From NCBI GenBank assembly GCA_007132315.1, contig SLOW01000097.1, positions 1 to 5,308 on the forward strand: DNA of 5,308 nucleotides. Reading direction: 5' to 3'. Position numbers and translations under genes: made by a program. This stretch comes from Opitutales bacterium. GTDB lineage: Bacteria > Verrucomicrobiota > Verrucomicrobiia > Opitutales > T3Sed10-336. Positions 3,891-5,308 of the stretch are shown piece by piece; position 1 is the first letter of the stretch; each line of letters begins with the position of its first letter. The notes beneath the pieces are model-generated. The model had not been told where the DNA came from. It did not search any database and was given only the letters and a program-made list of their open reading frames with translations.

Positions 3891-5308
3891 ATGCCTTACA
3901 AGCAAAAAATAAGCCGGAAAGCCAAGATCAGACGCATCGCCTACGCGTTGTTCTTCGGCATAATTTTTGCCGTTATCGGCACCATCGTCTATCTGATCGT
4001 TGAGCCCGGTGGCGGCCCGCGCGGGGTGACCCGGGCGGAGCGCGAGGTGTTGTCGCCGCAGCAGCGCGAGGCGCTGATGGAGGAGAGCCGGGAGGCGGAA
4101 GGTCGTTTCCGGGAAGCGGTTTCCGACGACGGGCCGCCGGATGAAGAGGCGATCGACGCACTCCGTGAAGCGTACGACAAACACCGCCGGGCGGTGGTCA
4201 ACAACCCGCATGCGTCGGTGGCCGACCAGCAGCGGCTCGACCGGCTCCGCGAGGATGTGGTCGAGTACGAGGGCGCCTTCCTGGCGGGGCGGATGGACGC
4301 ATTGCGCGAGGAAGCCGAAACGCGCCGCGCGGAAGGCGAGTACGATGAAGCGATCGGCCTCCTGGAAGAGGTGCGCGAGATCCAGGAGCGCATCAACCGC
4401 GAGATGCGCGGGTCGCCCCACGCCAGCACCGCGGCGATTTCGTCGCTTAACCGGGACGTCCTCAACTGGCGGGCGGAACCGATCATCGAGTTCAGCCGCC
4501 GTTCCGAGCAACGGGCCCGGGAAGCGGCGGCCGGGGGACGGTGGGGCGAGGCGCTCGAATATTTCACCGAGGCGCGCGACGCGCAGGCCCGGATCAACGA
4601 GGAGTTTCAGCGCACGCCCTTTGTCAACCGCTCCCGCTTGAACGCGCTCGCGGAGGAGATTTCCACCCTGCGCACCCAGGAGATGCGCGCGCTGATCGCG
4701 GAGCGCCGCGAGGCCGGGGCGAGCCTGTTTGCGGCCGAGCGTTACGAGGAGGCCGCCGATCATTTTGTCGAAGCAGCCGAGCTTCAGCGCGAAGTCAACC
4801 GGGAATTCCCCGGCAGCCGCTTCGCCTCCAGCGAATTGGTGCGCGAACTGGAACGCGCTCAGCAGACCGCCCTCAGCGGCGAATTGGCGGACAGCCTGCT
4901 GGACGCGGGGGAGGCTCTCGATGCGAGCCTGCGCGCGGGAAACGGGAACGCTGCCCTGGATCACTTGGACACCACTCTGCGTTGGAGCGAACGGTTGCAG
5001 TCAGAATTTCCGCGGAGTGATTTTCGCGACGAAAATCGTGATCTCCGGCTCGGTTACCTGGATTCCATCCGCGACCGCGTGCCGGGGATCCTGGACGACG
5101 TGCTGGAGAACCTGCTCCCGGTGCCCGGTCATCCGGACATCCGGCTCCACGCCTACGAGACCACGCAGGACCTCTACCGCCGGGTCATGAACCGCAATCC
5201 CAGCCGCAACCCGGGCGACATGCTGCCGGTGGACTCGTTGAACTGGGAGGAGGCGCGGGAATTCTGCCGCCGGCTGTCCTGGGTCCTCGCCCGCGAGGTC
5301 CGCCTGCC
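3891..5308 (+). CDS. Membrane-anchored 67-aa-repeat protein with FGE/SUMF1-like domain, 3' end outside window
   Basis: ATG at 3891 follows an in-frame TGA (3882-3884) and opens 472 codons to the window edge. Residues 1-15 are Lys/Arg-rich (MPYKQKISRKAKIRR), and about 16-37 form one membrane helix (IAYALFFGIIFAVIGTIVYL). By the positive-inside rule, everything after it lies in the periplasm or outside the cell. Residues about 130-398 hold four helical repeats of exactly 67 residues, with a degenerate fifth before them (about 68-129), rich in Glu, Arg and Ala and TPR-like in pattern. From about 410, the text changes to YETTQDLYRRVMNRNPSR (422-439), then LPVDSLNWEEAREFCRRLS (445-463) and REVRL at the edge. 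These match the EVTxxxYxxVMgxNPS, PVxxVSWxxAxxFCxxLS and RLPTEAEWE blocks of FGE-sulfatase (SUMF1/PvdO/EgtB-like) domains. The remaining domain, including any catalytic cysteines, is outside the window, so enzymatic activity is unknown. No Shine-Dalgarno sequence is visible. Confidence 0.88.
   Translation, partial: MPYKQKISRKAKIRRIAYALFFGIIFAVIGTIVYLIVEPGGGPRGVTRAEREVLSPQQREALMEESREAEGRFREAVSDDGPPDEEAIDALREAYDKHRRAVVNNPHASVADQQRLDRLREDVVEYEGAFLAGRMDALREEAETRRAEGEYDEAIGLLEEVREIQERINREMRGSPHASTAAISSLNRDVLNWRAEPIIEFSRRSEQRAREAAAGGRWGEALEYFTEARDAQARINEEFQRTPFVNRSRLNALAEEISTLRTQEMRALIAERREAGASLFAAERYEEAADHFVEAAELQREVNREFPGSRFASSELVRELERAQQTALSGELADSLLDAGEALDASLRAGNGNAALDHLDTTLRWSERLQSEFPRSDFRDENRDLRLGYLDSIRDRVPGILDDVLENLLPVPGHPDIRLHAYETTQDLYRRVMNRNPSRNPGDMLPVDSLNWEEAREFCRRLSWVLAREVRL
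4290..5083 (+). repeat. Four in-register 67-codon (201-bp) protein repeats
   Basis: Within the rightward gene, equivalent residues recur every 67 codons. The aromatic before the E/N-A motif falls at Tyr151, Trp218 and Tyr285 (Gly352 in the last unit). The IN/VN/LQ pair falls at 168, 235, 302 and 369; Glu at 171, 238, 305 and 372; Met/Phe at 172, 239, 306 and 373; Ser/Thr at 175, 242, 309 and 376; and Phe at 244, 311 and 378 (His177 in the first). The consensus is roughly G-x-Y-x-E-A-(8-12 residues)-Q-x-x-(I/V)-N-x-E-F-x-x-S-x-F. DNA identity between units is low, so these are old duplications kept at protein level. Confidence 0.85.
5019..5037. repeat. Perfect 8-bp inverted repeat inside the rightward gene
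   Basis: GATTTTCG (5019-5026) and CGAAAATC (5030-5037) are perfect arms with a three-base CGA loop, in the codons for DFRDENRD at the end of the fourth repeat. It could form an intragenic hairpin in the mRNA. It may equally be a by-product of the codons for this charged stretch. Confidence 0.3.

Noticed and set aside
3873..4964. 363-codon minus-strand frame opposite the repeat/FGE-like gene
   Set aside because: The plus frame has a membrane anchor, in-register repeats and FGE motifs. The antisense product is Arg/Leu/Pro-rich without recognisable features.
1..5308. CRISPR array, tRNA/rRNA, insertion sequence, integrase or toxin-antitoxin genes
   Set aside because: I looked on both strands and found no regularly spaced identical DNA repeats, cloverleaf-like sequence, transposase motif or terminal inverted repeats.

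Overview
The window is about 5.3 kb of GC-rich chromosomal DNA. Every convincing gene has C/G-rich third codon positions, and almost none has a recognisable Shine-Dalgarno sequence. The gene content is a tandem tyrA-aroA pair without an ACT domain, plus a membrane-anchored protein of the formylglycine-generating enzyme (FGE)/SUMF1 type. This suits a Gram-negative bacterium, with Verrucomicrobiota (Opitutia-like) my first guess. That placement is inference, because the window holds no rRNA or other clear phylogenetic marker.

Layout from left to right: (1) 1-464, minus strand: the N-terminal 154 codons of an unrecognised multi-pass membrane protein that leaves the window at base 1. (2) 465-624: divergent intergenic stretch with a 7-bp-stem hairpin. 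(3) 625-804, plus strand: a possible 59-residue acidic small protein with an AAGG ribosome binding site. (4) 805-1234: gene-poor, less GC-rich stretch with small hairpins and one doubtful ORF. (5) 1235-1262: intrinsic terminator of aroA. (6) 2612-1272, minus: aroA (EPSP synthase). (7) 3484-2642, minus: tyrA (prephenate dehydrogenase), 29 bp upstream of aroA and probably using a TTG start. (8) 3485-3890: divergent intergenic region. (9) 3891 to the right edge, plus: a membrane-anchored protein with four clear tandem 67-residue helical repeats and a degenerate fifth, running into the beginning of an FGE-sulfatase-like domain cut by the window end.

tyrA and aroA form a short transcription unit. 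AroA makes EPSP on the common route to chorismate, and TyrA commits prephenate to tyrosine. The unit ends at a good intrinsic terminator, so no further downstream gene (such as cmk) belongs to it here. The right-hand gene is transcribed divergently from tyrA and has no evident metabolic link to it. Its N-terminal anchor puts the repeats and the FGE-like domain outside the cytoplasm, which suggests a cell-envelope role.

The least ordinary item is the right-hand gene, whose repeats keep an exact 67-residue register over at least four units. The left-edge membrane protein and the 59-residue ORF are the other unexplained pieces. I saw no CRISPR array, tRNA, rRNA, insertion sequence or defence system.
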